The notes under the pieces: model-generated | Seen by the model: only the letters and a program-made list of their open reading frames with translations | What the model was told of the DNA's origin: nothing | Databases searched by the model: none | Part shown: positions 18,075-26,066 of the stretch, one piece after another | Numbering within the stretch: position 1 is the stretch's first letter | How the letters are laid out: each line of letters opens with the position of its first letter | Assembly (NCBI GenBank): GCA_003480165.1 | Contig: QUIQ01000014.1 | Coordinates: 1 to 45,442 of the forward strand | Reading direction: 5' to 3' | DNA: 45,442 nucleotides | Origin: Firmicutes bacterium AM41-11 | GTDB taxonomy: Bacteria; Bacillota_I; Bacilli_A; Erysipelotrichales; Erysipelotrichaceae | Translations under genes and position numbers: made by a program

Positions 18075-18823
18075 AGACTTTGCTCCCATAGGCATTTGGC
18101 TAAATTGATAAATCGTTGGCTAACTGGATCATTGGCATTGCCTTCCACAAGGGTTTTCCCTTGATCTTCAAATTCGTTGATGGCATCACTTCGTGGAATA
18201 TCCGCTACGATTTCCAACCCCCGCTCTTGGGCAAAGGCTGCCACTTTATTTTCTTCATTGGGTACATTTCGGCGATTGAGAATCAAGCCTTTAACTTTGG
18301 CATAACTGCGATCTTTAAAGTTTTCTACGGCTGTATAAATATTATTTGCCGCATATAAGGCCATCTTTTCCCCACTTGTCACAATGAGGACTTGATTGGC
18401 ATAGCCTTCACGAATCGGAACCGCAAAGCCACCACAGACTACATCCCCTAAGACATCGTATAAAACGACATCCGGCTTCTCTTTTTCAAAGAGCTCTAAT
18501 TCTTCCAATAAGGAAAAAGTTGTGATGATGCCTCTACCCGCACAGCCTAAGCCTGGAGTAGGTCCACCGGTTTCAATACAACGTACGCCTCCATACCCGA
18601 TTTTCATAATTTCTTCTAAACTTGGATCTTCATCATGGTCTCGTAAATAATTCATCACCGGCATGACCCCATCCCCATGTAAGAGTTGAATGGTTGAATC
18701 GGCTTTGGGATCACAGCCAATTTGAATCACTTTTTTACCTAATTGAGAAAATGCAGCAGCTAGATTGGAAGTGATGGTTGACTTTCCAATGCCGCCTTTT
18801 CCATAAATTGCACATTTTAACAT
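18071..18823 (-). CDS. NifH-like ATPase/reductase (module 2)
   Basis: A 250-residue NifH homologue with P-loop GKGGIGKST at residues 8-16, CDPKADST at 37-44, Cys94 in GLGCAGRG and Cys130 in [10 protein letters not shown], in exact register with module 1. An ATP-dependent, [4Fe-4S]-carrying homodimer is predicted. AAAGGTG precedes the ATG. It follows the TM1266-like gene by two bases and overlaps alpha-2. Having two full NifH copies, each tied to its own alpha/beta pair, suggests two different reductive steps. Confidence 0.9.
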   Translation of the reverse strand: MLKCAIYGKGGIGKSTITSNLAAAFSQLGKKVIQIGCDPKADSTIQLLHGDGVMPVMNYLRDHDEDPSLEEIMKIGYGGVRCIETGGPTPGLGCAGRGIITTFSLLEELELFEKEKPDVVLYDVLGDVVCGGFAVPIREGYANQVLIVTSGEKMALYAANNIYTAVENFKDRSYAKVKGLILNRRNVPNEENKVAAFAQERGLEIVADIPRSDAINEFEDQGKTLVEGNANDPVSQRFINLAKCLWEQSL

Positions 18824-18825
18824 AT

Positions 18826-19068
18826 CTACACCTTTGTCAACATGGACTTTACTTGTACATGTTCAATTCTTCCTAATTGCCCGGTTAAGGCATTAATTTT
18901 GTCATTGGGTCCATCCACAATCAAAGAAATCATAGAAACATTTCTTTCGCGATAGGGGATTCCCATTCTTCCGACAACTAAGTCGGCATACTGATGAATG
19001 CACTGATTCACTTTTACAGCTTGTTCTAAATCTTCAATAATAATCGCAATCATGCCTAATCGATTCAT
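18826..19068 (-). CDS. TM1266-family protein ('iron-only hydrogenase system regulator')
   Basis: An 80-residue ACT-like/ferredoxin-fold protein ([20 protein letters not shown], then [20 protein letters not shown]). This small family is annotated as a putative regulator of [FeFe] hydrogenase because it is usually found beside hydE, hydF and hydG; its function is unproven. The ATG at 19068 is chosen for the strong GGAGG five bases upstream. An attenuator-like hairpin lies directly before that site, so this gene and all those after it may be expressed conditionally. Its presence ties the nif-like and hyp genes to [FeFe]-hydrogenase biology. Confidence 0.85.
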   Translation of the reverse strand: MNRLGMIAIIIEDLEQAVKVNQCIHQYADLVVGRMGIPYRERNVSMISLIVDGPNDKINALTGQLGRIEHVQVKSMLTKV

Positions 19069-19072
19069 ATTA

Positions 19073-19145
19073 CCTCCAAAAAAGACTCTTTCCATAACGA
19101 AAAGAGTCTCGGTATGACTGCTTTCCGTTTGGAATACCTTACGGT
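19073..19145 (-). promoter_or_regulatory. Candidate transcription attenuator or riboswitch between hydF and the TM1266 gene
   Basis: In the 84-base gap, a perfect 9-bp stem (AGACTCTTT 19101-19109 with AAAGAGTCT 19083-19091, 9-base loop) followed by five or six Ts looks like an intrinsic terminator just before the ribosome binding site. Upstream, CGGAAAGCAGTC (19116-19127) can pair with GACTCTTTTCG (19098-19108) with one bulge, which would destroy the terminator. GGTAT (19134-19138) with ATACC (19111-19115) can form a third helix enclosing the antiterminator's 5' arm. Mutually exclusive helices are typical of attenuators. I do not recognise a known riboswitch class. Confidence 0.55.
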
Positions 19146-19152
19146 CAGGGGT

Positions 19153-20331
19153 CTAATATTTTCCTTCTAAACATGCCAGGGCTCTATGTAAGATACCATG
19201 CATGTGGGCAATTGCGGTGCCATAGTTGGTCATCGCGATGCCTTGTTCTAACGCTTGTTTATTTCTTTGGTTCATTTCTTTTTCGTTCAACATACATCCT
19301 CCACAATGGATAATGCAGTCAAACGAAGAAAGATCTTCGGGGAACTCTCTGCCAGAAGTGAATTGATAAGAGACCTTTTTCTGGGTATACTGATCAATCC
19401 AGTTTGGTAATTTTTGGGTTCCGATATCGCCACATTGACGATGGTGTGTACAACCTTCCGAAATCAAGATATGCGCATCTTCTGGTAAATGATCCAGATA
19501 GAAAGCGCCTTGCACAGCTTGGGCTAAAATGCCTTTATAACGTGCCATTAAGATAGAAAAAGACGTCAATGGCAAGGTTTCTGGAACAATCTTGGCTACT
19601 TTTTCAAAACGTTGGGAATCGGTAATCACAAGTTTTGAATCCTTTACACTATCTAATAAGGATTCTAGTTGATCATCCTGACAAACTAAGGCACAAGCCC
19701 CATGGTCGAGTAAATCTCGAATGACCATCTGTTGCGGAAGAATCAAACGTCCTTTCGGTGCCGCAGAATCAACGGGCACAACTAAGATGACACGATCTGC
19801 TGGCTTGACTAGATCACCAACTAAAGGATGATGGTTTTCCTTACCTTTAGCTAATTGACCAATGCGCTCTTTTAGCAATTCAATATTGGTCTTATTTTTC
19901 GCACTGACCCAAATTTGATGGGGATCAAGCTTAGTTTGTAGATCACATTTATTATACACGACAAGATAAGGAATCTCGCGTTCTTTAAACAGGGCAATTA
20001 ATTCATTATCCAGGGTTTGCAGACCTTTATTCCCATCAACAACTAAGATGGCCACATCGCATTCCTTTAAAATGGAACGGGTTTTTTCCACACGCAACTG
20101 ACCAAGATGACCTGTATCATCAAATCCTGGTGTATCGATAATCACAACGGGTCCTAAGGGTAAAAGCTCCATCGCCTTGCGAACGGGATCGGTCGTTGTA
20201 CCGGAATAATCACTGACAACAGATAGATTTTGATTCGTTACGGCGTTCACTAATGAAGACTTCCCGGCATTTCGCATGCCAAAAAATGCGATATGGATTC
20301 GTTCTGCAGAAACAACATCATTTAGACTCAT
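19153..20331 (-). CDS. hydF: [FeFe] hydrogenase maturation GTPase HydF
   Basis: A 392-residue protein with an N-terminal GTPase domain (P-loop GMRNAGKSS at 18-26, IDTPGFDD, NKCD) and the C-terminal HydF cluster motif: CTH, 45 residues, then HCGGC, matching CXH-X44-53-HCXXC. HydF is the scaffold and carrier that holds the [2Fe] subcluster precursor before transfer to the hydrogenase HydA. ATGs at 20337 and 20331 are both possible; 20331 has better spacing from GGAAGG and starts like known HydF. It overlaps the end of hydE. hydG and hydA are not in the window. Confidence 0.93.
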   Translation of the reverse strand: MSLNDVVSAERIHIAFFGMRNAGKSSLVNAVTNQNLSVVSDYSGTTTDPVRKAMELLPLGPVVIIDTPGFDDTGHLGQLRVEKTRSILKECDVAILVVDGNKGLQTLDNELIALFKEREIPYLVVYNKCDLQTKLDPHQIWVSAKNKTNIELLKERIGQLAKGKENHHPLVGDLVKPADRVILVVPVDSAAPKGRLILPQQMVIRDLLDHGACALVCQDDQLESLLDSVKDSKLVITDSQRFEKVAKIVPETLPLTSFSILMARYKGILAQAVQGAFYLDHLPEDAHILISEGCTHHRQCGDIGTQKLPNWIDQYTQKKVSYQFTSGREFPEDLSSFDCIIHCGGCMLNEKEMNQRNKQALEQGIAMTNYGTAIAHMHGILHRALACLEGKY

Positions 20332-21394
20332 ATTCATCGCCTTCCTTCCATGGTCGAATTTGTCCAATGTCGGTTACGACATGATATTGAATGGATTCCA
20401 TTCTTCTTTCCAGGCAATGTCGGCATTGCCCGCTCTCATCGCCAATACAGATCTTATTGTCATACAATTGGTATTTTCGGCGTACCGAAACAGGGCTCAA
20501 ATTGGGCATCACTACATTGGCACCGGCTAATACACCTTTTTCCCGTCCTTTAGGATCAAGGGTTCCTAAAGCTGTTGTTGCGGGCAATAAAATATTTGGT
20601 TGAATTAAACGAATGATACTTAGTAAGAAAAGTGTAGTTTCCACACTTCCTGCAGGATAGTCTTTAAAGGGGGTTTGATGGCTGGGAATAAATGGCCCAA
20701 TACCACACATTTCCGGGCGAAATGTTTCAATGAATTTACAATCCATTGCCAGATCTTTTTCCGTTTGAAAAGGCGACCCGACCATCATGCCAATTCCCAC
20801 ATCATAGCCGATGTCACGTAAATCTTGAATGCACTGCATGCGGTCTTCAAAGTGCATGGCTTTCGGATGAAGTTTTTGATAATGTTGGGGATTTGCGGTT
20901 TCATGACGCAACAAATAGCGATTGGCACCTGCCTCAAAAAGCTTTTGATAACTTTCTTTACTTCTTTGTCCGACAGAAAGCGTAATCGCACAATCGGGAT
21001 AACTTTGATGGATGTTGGAAACAATATCGCATAAACGCTCATCGGTAAAATAACCATCTTCTCCGGATTGGAGCACAAAGGTACGAAATCCCAGTTCATA
21101 GCCTTCTTGGCAACAAGCTAAGATATCTTCTTTATCTAGACGATACCGCGAACAAGGACTGGACTTACGAATTCCACAATATAAACAATCGTTTTTACAG
21201 ATGTTAGAAAATTCAATCAATCCGCGTACAAATATATCTTTGCCATAAATCGAACGAGCTACACGGCTGGCTTTATGGGCACAATATTCTTGTATGGCAG
21301 CATCTTGATGTTGAATTAAATAGGTATATTCTTCTAGAGATAAAGTATGTTCTCGGCTCAACTTATCTATATATTCTATACTTTTTGTATTCAT
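20318..21394 (-). CDS. hydE: [FeFe] hydrogenase maturation radical SAM enzyme HydE
   Basis: A 358-residue radical SAM protein. CKNDCLYC (Cys66, 70, 73) is the CX3CX2C SAM-cluster motif, preceded by the HydE-typical DIFVRGLIEFSNI. A second C-terminal motif CX7CX2C (Cys316, 324, 327) matches the extra cluster site seen in some HydE proteins. HydE acts on the iron-CO-cyanide synthon normally made by HydG when building the [2Fe] subcluster. It is first in the 14-gene operon, with TGAGGT before the ATG and the Rex-controlled promoter directly upstream. PylB/BioB-like relatives are less likely given the hydF partner. Confidence 0.93.
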   Translation of the reverse strand: MNTKSIEYIDKLSREHTLSLEEYTYLIQHQDAAIQEYCAHKASRVARSIYGKDIFVRGLIEFSNICKNDCLYCGIRKSSPCSRYRLDKEDILACCQEGYELGFRTFVLQSGEDGYFTDERLCDIVSNIHQSYPDCAITLSVGQRSKESYQKLFEAGANRYLLRHETANPQHYQKLHPKAMHFEDRMQCIQDLRDIGYDVGIGMMVGSPFQTEKDLAMDCKFIETFRPEMCGIGPFIPSHQTPFKDYPAGSVETTLFLLSIIRLIQPNILLPATTALGTLDPKGREKGVLAGANVVMPNLSPVSVRRKYQLYDNKICIGDESGQCRHCLERRMESIQYHVVTDIGQIRPWKEGDEYESK

Positions 21395-21403
21395 ATCTAC
21401 CTC

Positions 21404-21421
21404 ATGTGAAGTTTTTCACAA
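21404..21421. promoter_or_regulatory. Rex operator at the hyd/hyp/nif-like operon promoter
   Basis: ATGTGAAGTTTTTCACAA matches the Rex consensus TTGTGAA-N4-TTCACAA at 13 of 14 fixed positions. It begins four bases downstream of the -10 box and covers the expected start site, a classic repressor position. Rex senses NADH/NAD+ and typically represses fermentation and hydrogenase genes in Firmicutes. A CRP/FNR-type half-site reading (TGTGA-N6-TCACA) also fits; Rex is favoured because it is the usual Firmicute user of this motif. Confidence 0.75.
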
Positions 21422-21425
21422 CGCT

Positions 21426-21454
21426 ATTCTAACAAACTTGTTGGTTGCCATCAA
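21426..21454 (-). promoter_or_regulatory. Sigma-A promoter of the 14-gene operon
   Basis: TTGATG (21449-21454), a 17-base spacer and TAGAAT (21426-21431) on the minus strand, located between the patatin terminator and hydE. The leader to hydE is only about 25 bases. Confidence 0.75.
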
Positions 21455-21463
21455 CTTTGAAAC

Positions 21464-21486
21464 AAAAAAAGGCAAGTCACCTTGCC
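21464..21486 (-). terminator. Terminator of the panE-like/MATE/patatin genes
   Basis: GGCAAG (21481-21486 on the minus strand) pairs with CTTGCC (21471-21476) around GTGA, followed by seven Ts. It includes the patatin stop codon and insulates hydE. Confidence 0.85.
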
Positions 21487-22331
21487 ATGAATTCATAAAG
21501 CGCTTTTCTTTGTTTCTCATAATCGTACAAACCGAGGTTGTATAAATGATCATTATGCCGAATCGATAAGTCAGTTGTAGCCGTTGGTAAATGGTAACTT
21601 GGCGCAAAGATAAAAGCTTTACCGGCTTTCTCTAATTGATAGAGAAAAGCTTGTTGCTGGGCGTACATCTCATGTCGATAATCGAGGGCTTCCACAATTT
21701 TCGGATATTTGTGACACATCAAAGTATAGAGTTTTTTATGTGCTTCAGGTTCTTTTTGAAAGTCTCTGGGCTTACTGGTAATGACGACAAGTTTATCACA
21801 ACCCTGCTCTAAGGCTCGCTTGCAGGGAAGTGCATCGGAAACACCACCATCGTAATAGGCTTGTCCATTAATCTTAATCGGATGACAAGCTGCCGGTATC
21901 GCACTGCTGGCCATAATGGCACGATAATCATCTTGTTTCATGATTGATTTATCAAGATAAACGGGTTGCCCGCTTACCGCTTTGGTTGCAACCAATTCAA
22001 ATTGTGCTGGATTCTTTTGTATAGCTGAATAGTCAATGGGATCCTTTCCATCCGAATTCGTTAAGGTTCCATAAATGTATTCTAAGCCAAATAAATCTCC
22101 GGAATGAAGAAAGGCCTTCTTGCCATAGAATTCGGGATCTTTTAACCATTTGGTATAGAAACGATAATTTCTACCTCTTTGCCCTGCTAAATAAGAAGCT
22201 AAATTGGCACTTCCTGCCGAAACCCCGACACAATAATCAAAGCTAATATGATCATCATAAAATTTATCTAAGACACCGGCCCCATAGGCACATTTCATGC
22301 CACCGCCTTCACAAACTAATCCAATTTTCAT
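21477..22331 (-). CDS. Patatin-like phospholipase family protein
   Basis: A 284-residue protein with the patatin elements: glycine-rich oxyanion loop EGGGMKCAYGAG, nucleophile elbow GVSAGS and the DGG of YYDGGVSD forming the Ser-Asp dyad. Such proteins are lipid acyl hydrolases; the bacterial substrate is usually unknown. The ATG at 22331 is preferred since AGGAAG lies six bases upstream; the ATG two codons earlier touches it. No signal peptide is present. It follows the MATE gene by 48 bases and ends in a strong terminator. Confidence 0.85.
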   Translation of the reverse strand: MKIGLVCEGGGMKCAYGAGVLDKFYDDHISFDYCVGVSAGSANLASYLAGQRGRNYRFYTKWLKDPEFYGKKAFLHSGDLFGLEYIYGTLTNSDGKDPIDYSAIQKNPAQFELVATKAVSGQPVYLDKSIMKQDDYRAIMASSAIPAACHPIKINGQAYYDGGVSDALPCKRALEQGCDKLVVITSKPRDFQKEPEAHKKLYTLMCHKYPKIVEALDYRHEMYAQQQAFLYQLEKAGKAFIFAPSYHLPTATTDLSIRHNDHLYNLGLYDYEKQRKALYEFMAR

Positions 22332-22379
22332 ACACATCTTCCTTTTTGGGTAAAATATAAACCATTAACAGAAAAACAG

Positions 22380-23729
22380 CTATGCACAATTTTCTCTTTT
22401 TGTCTGTTCCAAAAGTTTTGGAACAAGCATGTGATAAGCGATCACACAAATCACGATACTGACAAGTCCACCAATCGGTGCTGCCAGTCCCATGGGGAAA
22501 AGGGTATCCGGAAATAATTTACTGGCAAAATAGGCGCCCGGAATACGGGCAACAATAATCGAGGTAATATTGTGAATAAAGGAAACCATCGAATACCCTG
22601 TTGCGGCAAAAAAACCACTGAAACAAAAATGTACCCCGGCGGCCATACAATCCAAAACATAGGCACGTAAATATTGCGTTCCTAAATGAATCACCAGCGA
22701 ATCATGGGTAAACAAGCCTACTACACCTCCTGCAATACATTGAAAGAGAATCGCAACCACAAAGCCATAACTCAAGGTAATTCCAATACAATAGAACAAG
22801 GTTTTTTGGGCTCGCTGTAATAAATTAGCGCCCATACTCTGCGAAGCAATGGCAGAAACGGTCGATAACATGCTGGAAGGAACCAAGAATAGAAAACTAA
22901 TAATTTTCTCTACGATACCTACTGCAGCAGCCACTTGTACCCCTCTTTGATTGGCAATCATCGTAATGATCAAAAAGGAAATTTGAATCAATCCATCTTG
23001 CAGCATGATGGGAAAACCTACTTTTAGAATTCGCAACAAAGTTGCCTTTTCTACTTTAAAATCTTCTTTTCTTAGATGCATATGCATTTTTCTAAAATGG
23101 AATATCGCAAAGAGAACTGAACCCGCTTGGGCTAAAACCGTCGCATACGCAGCTCCAGCTGCCCGCATGCCTAGTGGTCCTATCAGCAACAAATCTAAAC
23201 CAATATTTAGAACACAGGCAACGCCAATAAAGAGCATGGGGGATTTAGAATCACCTAAGCCTCTAAAAATAGAGGAAAAAACATTATATAGAACGATAAA
23301 GGGAATACCTAAAAAACAGACTTTTAAATAAGCTTGTGCCTCTTGATAAGAAGGAGCAGGCGTAGCTAAAAGCTGTAAAATGGCTTTCATGCCAATTAGA
23401 CAAAGTCCTGTTAGAATAAGGGATAAGCCAATAAATAAAGTAAAACTGTTCCCAATGGTTTTAGTCTTCTTCGCTTCTTCTTTTGCACCGACAAAGTGAC
23501 CAATCATAACCGTTGTTCCCATAGCCAGGCCAACGACCATAACCGTCAACATATGCATAATTTGCGAACCAATCGAAACTGCACTGATGACTTCGGCCCC
23601 ATTGTATTGACCGACAATAAATAAGTCAGCCATTCCATATAACGTTTGGAGAAAATAGCTTAAAAAGAAAGGAATAGAAAAACGAAAGATATTCGTTAGT
23701 AAATTTCCTTGGGTTAAATCATTTTGCAT
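22380..23729 (-). CDS. MATE-family multidrug/cation antiporter
   Basis: A 449-residue integral membrane protein with about 12 hydrophobic segments in two homologous halves, beginning with a typical MATE start (FRFSIPFFLSYFLQTLYGMA, DLFIVGQYNG). MATE transporters use Na+ or H+ gradients to export cationic drugs and metabolites. It starts four bases after the panE-like gene. The substrate cannot be predicted. Confidence 0.88.
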   Translation of the reverse strand: MQNDLTQGNLLTNIFRFSIPFFLSYFLQTLYGMADLFIVGQYNGAEVISAVSIGSQIMHMLTVMVVGLAMGTTVMIGHFVGAKEEAKKTKTIGNSFTLFIGLSLILTGLCLIGMKAILQLLATPAPSYQEAQAYLKVCFLGIPFIVLYNVFSSIFRGLGDSKSPMLFIGVACVLNIGLDLLLIGPLGMRAAGAAYATVLAQAGSVLFAIFHFRKMHMHLRKEDFKVEKATLLRILKVGFPIMLQDGLIQISFLIITMIANQRGVQVAAAVGIVEKIISFLFLVPSSMLSTVSAIASQSMGANLLQRAQKTLFYCIGITLSYGFVVAILFQCIAGGVVGLFTHDSLVIHLGTQYLRAYVLDCMAAGVHFCFSGFFAATGYSMVSFIHNITSIIVARIPGAYFASKLFPDTLFPMGLAAPIGGLVSIVICVIAYHMLVPKLLEQTKRENCA

Positions 23730-23733
23730 AAGC

Positions 23734-24633
23734 TTATTCTAACACAGACTCAATAGCTTCAATACGCTTCGCTAAATCAATTAATACTGGGGTTTTGATA
23801 TCAAGCTGTTTAGCTAATGGGACAACGGTTCCCGAAAAGAGAGCTAGCTCGGTTTTTCGCTTGGATAAGATATCTTGACGCATACTTGGCATACCTTCAC
23901 TAGACATAGGTTTCAAGACATCAAACCAGGCCTGAACATCTTCGTCCGTTAAAACAATACCTTTTTTTCTAGCAACCATTTGGACTTCTTTCATAGCCGC
24001 AAAGAATAGATCTTGTAAAGGGCCTGGTACTTGCAGACCTCCATAGGTTGTATAGAAGGCAGCACAGACTTGATTTAAGCCACAATTGAACATGAGTTTA
24101 TTCCATTGCTGGCGCACGATATCTGTAACGCGCCGATATGGGACTTTGGCTTGTTGGAACAGGGCTTCCAATTGATCACAGGCTTTTTCTTCTTTTTCCT
24201 TTTGGGCTCCAAATACGATTTCTCCTAAAAGATGATAGGTCACACTTTGATTTAAATAAGTCGAATCCATTCCTTGGACAATAGTTCGTACAATTGTGTT
24301 TTCCGGATAAGCTTCTTGTAAAAGATCTTCACTGGAAATGCCGTTTAAACACGAACATAAAATGGTATTTTCTCCTACAAAAGGGCGAATTTGTTCGATA
24401 GCTTGTGAAAAGCCGCCAAACTTTGTCGCAATAAAAAGAACGTCCAGTGGTTCTTTGGCTTCTACTTGATATGGGAAATGAACTTCCTTGCCATTACATA
24501 AAAAGGGTTGACTGGTGTATTGTTTCTTCCTTTGGGCATCCACGATGAAACAAAAATCCTCTTTTAACGCTTGATAAAACTGCATGCCATAGAGACTTCC
24601 AATGGCACCTCTTCCAATAATTCCAACTTTCAT
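23734..24633 (-). CDS. Ketopantoate reductase family (PanE/ApbA) oxidoreductase
   Basis: A 299-residue protein with an N-terminal NAD(P)-binding motif GIIGRGAIGSLYG, an internal LCSCLNGISSEDLL stretch and a C-terminal helical domain with WNKLMFNCGLNQVCA, which carries the conserved lysine and asparagine of the family. The archetype reduces 2-ketopantoate to pantoate (coenzyme A pathway), but many homologues act on other 2-keto acids. There is no other pantothenate gene nearby, so a specific panE call is not made. It starts 14 bases after the dapH terminator hairpin, with no obvious promoter. Confidence 0.8.
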   Translation of the reverse strand: MKVGIIGRGAIGSLYGMQFYQALKEDFCFIVDAQRKKQYTSQPFLCNGKEVHFPYQVEAKEPLDVLFIATKFGGFSQAIEQIRPFVGENTILCSCLNGISSEDLLQEAYPENTIVRTIVQGMDSTYLNQSVTYHLLGEIVFGAQKEKEEKACDQLEALFQQAKVPYRRVTDIVRQQWNKLMFNCGLNQVCAAFYTTYGGLQVPGPLQDLFFAAMKEVQMVARKKGIVLTDEDVQAWFDVLKPMSSEGMPSMRQDILSKRKTELALFSGTVVPLAKQLDIKTPVLIDLAKRIEAIESVLE

Positions 24634-24643
24634 ACTTTCTCCT

Positions 24644-24665
24644 AAAAAAGAGCCGTGTGGCTCTT
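24644..24665 (-). terminator. Terminator of the lysine operon
   Basis: AAGAGCC and GGCTCTT (24648-24665) form a 7-bp stem with an ACAC loop, followed by a T-run. The downstream panE-like gene begins right after it, so it may be partly read through. Confidence 0.85.
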
Positions 24666-25350
24666 ATAATTGACGTAATGCGTCGACTAATTCGGTTTTT
24701 TGTTCAGCTTTGGCATCCTTTTCTTTAATGATGCGTGCTGGACATCCGGCTACAACCGTTCCGGCTGGTACATCTTCAATCACAATGGCTCCGGCTGCTA
24801 CAACGGCTCCCTTACCAACATGTACACCTTCTATCACAACGGCATTGGCGCCTACTAATACATCATCTTCAATAATGACTGGCGTTGCACTGGCAGGTTC
24901 TACAACCCCGGCAAGTACAGCTCCGGCACCAATATGACAGTGTTTTCCTACGGTAGCTCGACCACCTAAAACAGCACCCATATCAATCATAGTACCTTCA
25001 CCAATGATGGCACCAATATTAATGATGGCACCCATCATAATTACGGCATTGTCACCGATTTCTACATCATCGCGAATGATGGCACCGGGTTCGATCCGGG
25101 CATTGATATTTTTGGTATCTAATAAAGGAATCGCACTATTGCGCCCATCATTTTCAACGACGAAATCTTGGATTTCTTCTTTATGTGCTGCTAAGACGGG
25201 TTGAATATCTTTCCAGTCCCCAAATACGACATTGCCAAAGTTTTTACATCCTTCTGGAAAAGGGATGGGCTGGCTGGCTTTTAGATATACCTTCACATTG
25301 GTCTTTTTTTCTGCGGTTTGAATGCGTTTAATAATTTCTTCTGCGTTCAT
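24664..25350 (-). CDS. dapH: Tetrahydrodipicolinate N-acetyltransferase
   Basis: A 228-residue left-handed beta-helix acyltransferase: many hexapeptide repeats from about residue 90 to 200 ([20 protein letters not shown] and onward). It transfers an acetyl group to tetrahydrodipicolinate in the acetylase branch of lysine/meso-DAP synthesis. Length and N-terminus ([17 protein letters not shown]) fit DapH rather than succinyl-type DapD. It is last in the lysine riboswitch-controlled operon. The matching deacetylase is probably the divergent M20 gene at 29299-30393; the aminotransferase is not in the window. Confidence 0.92.
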   Translation of the reverse strand: MNAEEIIKRIQTAEKKTNVKVYLKASQPIPFPEGCKNFGNVVFGDWKDIQPVLAAHKEEIQDFVVENDGRNSAIPLLDTKNINARIEPGAIIRDDVEIGDNAVIMMGAIINIGAIIGEGTMIDMGAVLGGRATVGKHCHIGAGAVLAGVVEPASATPVIIEDDVLVGANAVVIEGVHVGKGAVVAAGAIVIEDVPAGTVVAGCPARIIKEKDAKAEQKTELVDALRQL

Positions 25351-25358
25351 ATGTACTC

Positions 25359-26066
25359 CTATTCAAATAAGTCTTTCATATTATACATCCCAGCTGGTTT
25401 ACCTTCCAACCATTGGGCTGCCTGCAAAGCACCATTGACGAATATCTGACGATTGGTCGCATGGTGTGTCAAAGTAATACTTTCGTTATCCCCAAAGAAA
25501 TGAACTGTATGTTCTCCAGCTTCGGTTCCCCCTCTTAAGGCATGAACACCAATTTCTTTTTGGCGGGCACCAACCATTCCTTGACGTCCATAGACTTCTT
25601 TAAATTCGCCTTCTGGATTCATAATCTCTAATAAAGCTTTTGCGGTACCACTTGGGGCATCTTGTTTCTGGTTATGATGGGTTTCCACAAGTTCCATATC
25701 ATAACGATCTTTTAATAAAGGAACGGCTACACGTAAGATTTCTTCAAAAACTGCCACGCCATAGGAATAATTGGCTGAATAGAATACGGGATAATTTTCA
25801 GAAAGCTTGGTCAATCGAGCCTTTTGGGCTTCATCTAATCCGGTTGTTCCATAGACTAAAGCACAATGATTCTTTTCTACATAATCGATAATCCAGTCTA
25901 GATTATCCCGATGACTGAAATCAATGATCATATCGGCTTTTTCTAAACCTGCTAATTGACCAAGGCAATGAGCATCAATATTGGCCAGAACTTGGTGCCC
26001 TTGTTCGATGGCTGTTTGACGGATCAAAGAACCCATCTTGCCATTTCCACCTACAATGATTTTCAT
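25359..26066 (-). CDS. dapB: 4-hydroxy-tetrahydrodipicolinate reductase
   Basis: A 235-residue enzyme reducing the DapA product with NAD(P)[11 protein letters not shown] is the nucleotide-binding loop, and [16 protein letters not shown] is the DapB catalytic signature with its histidines and lysine. It is somewhat shorter than E. coli DapB (273 residues), as in some Firmicutes. The ATG overlaps the dapA stop (ATGA). Confidence 0.93.
   Translation of the reverse strand: MKIIVGGNGKMGSLIRQTAIEQGHQVLANIDAHCLGQLAGLEKADMIIDFSHRDNLDWIIDYVEKNHCALVYGTTGLDEAQKARLTKLSENYPVFYSANYSYGVAVFEEILRVAVPLLKDRYDMELVETHHNQKQDAPSGTAKALLEIMNPEGEFKEVYGRQGMVGARQKEIGVHALRGGTEAGEHTVHFFGDNESITLTHHATNRQIFVNGALQAAQWLEGKPAGMYNMKDLFE

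Noticed and set aside
8076..18823. A genuine nitrogen-fixing nitrogenase (nifHDK/nifEN)
   Set aside because: No nifB, and no FeMo-cofactor ligand signature. The alpha and beta proteins are short and lack part of the P-cluster cysteines, and the context is hydrogenase maturation.
20318..21394. Reading this radical SAM protein as HydG
   Set aside because: It is too short for HydG, has the CX3CX2C motif with a HydE-type context and a CX7CX2C tail, and lacks the ThiH-like layout.
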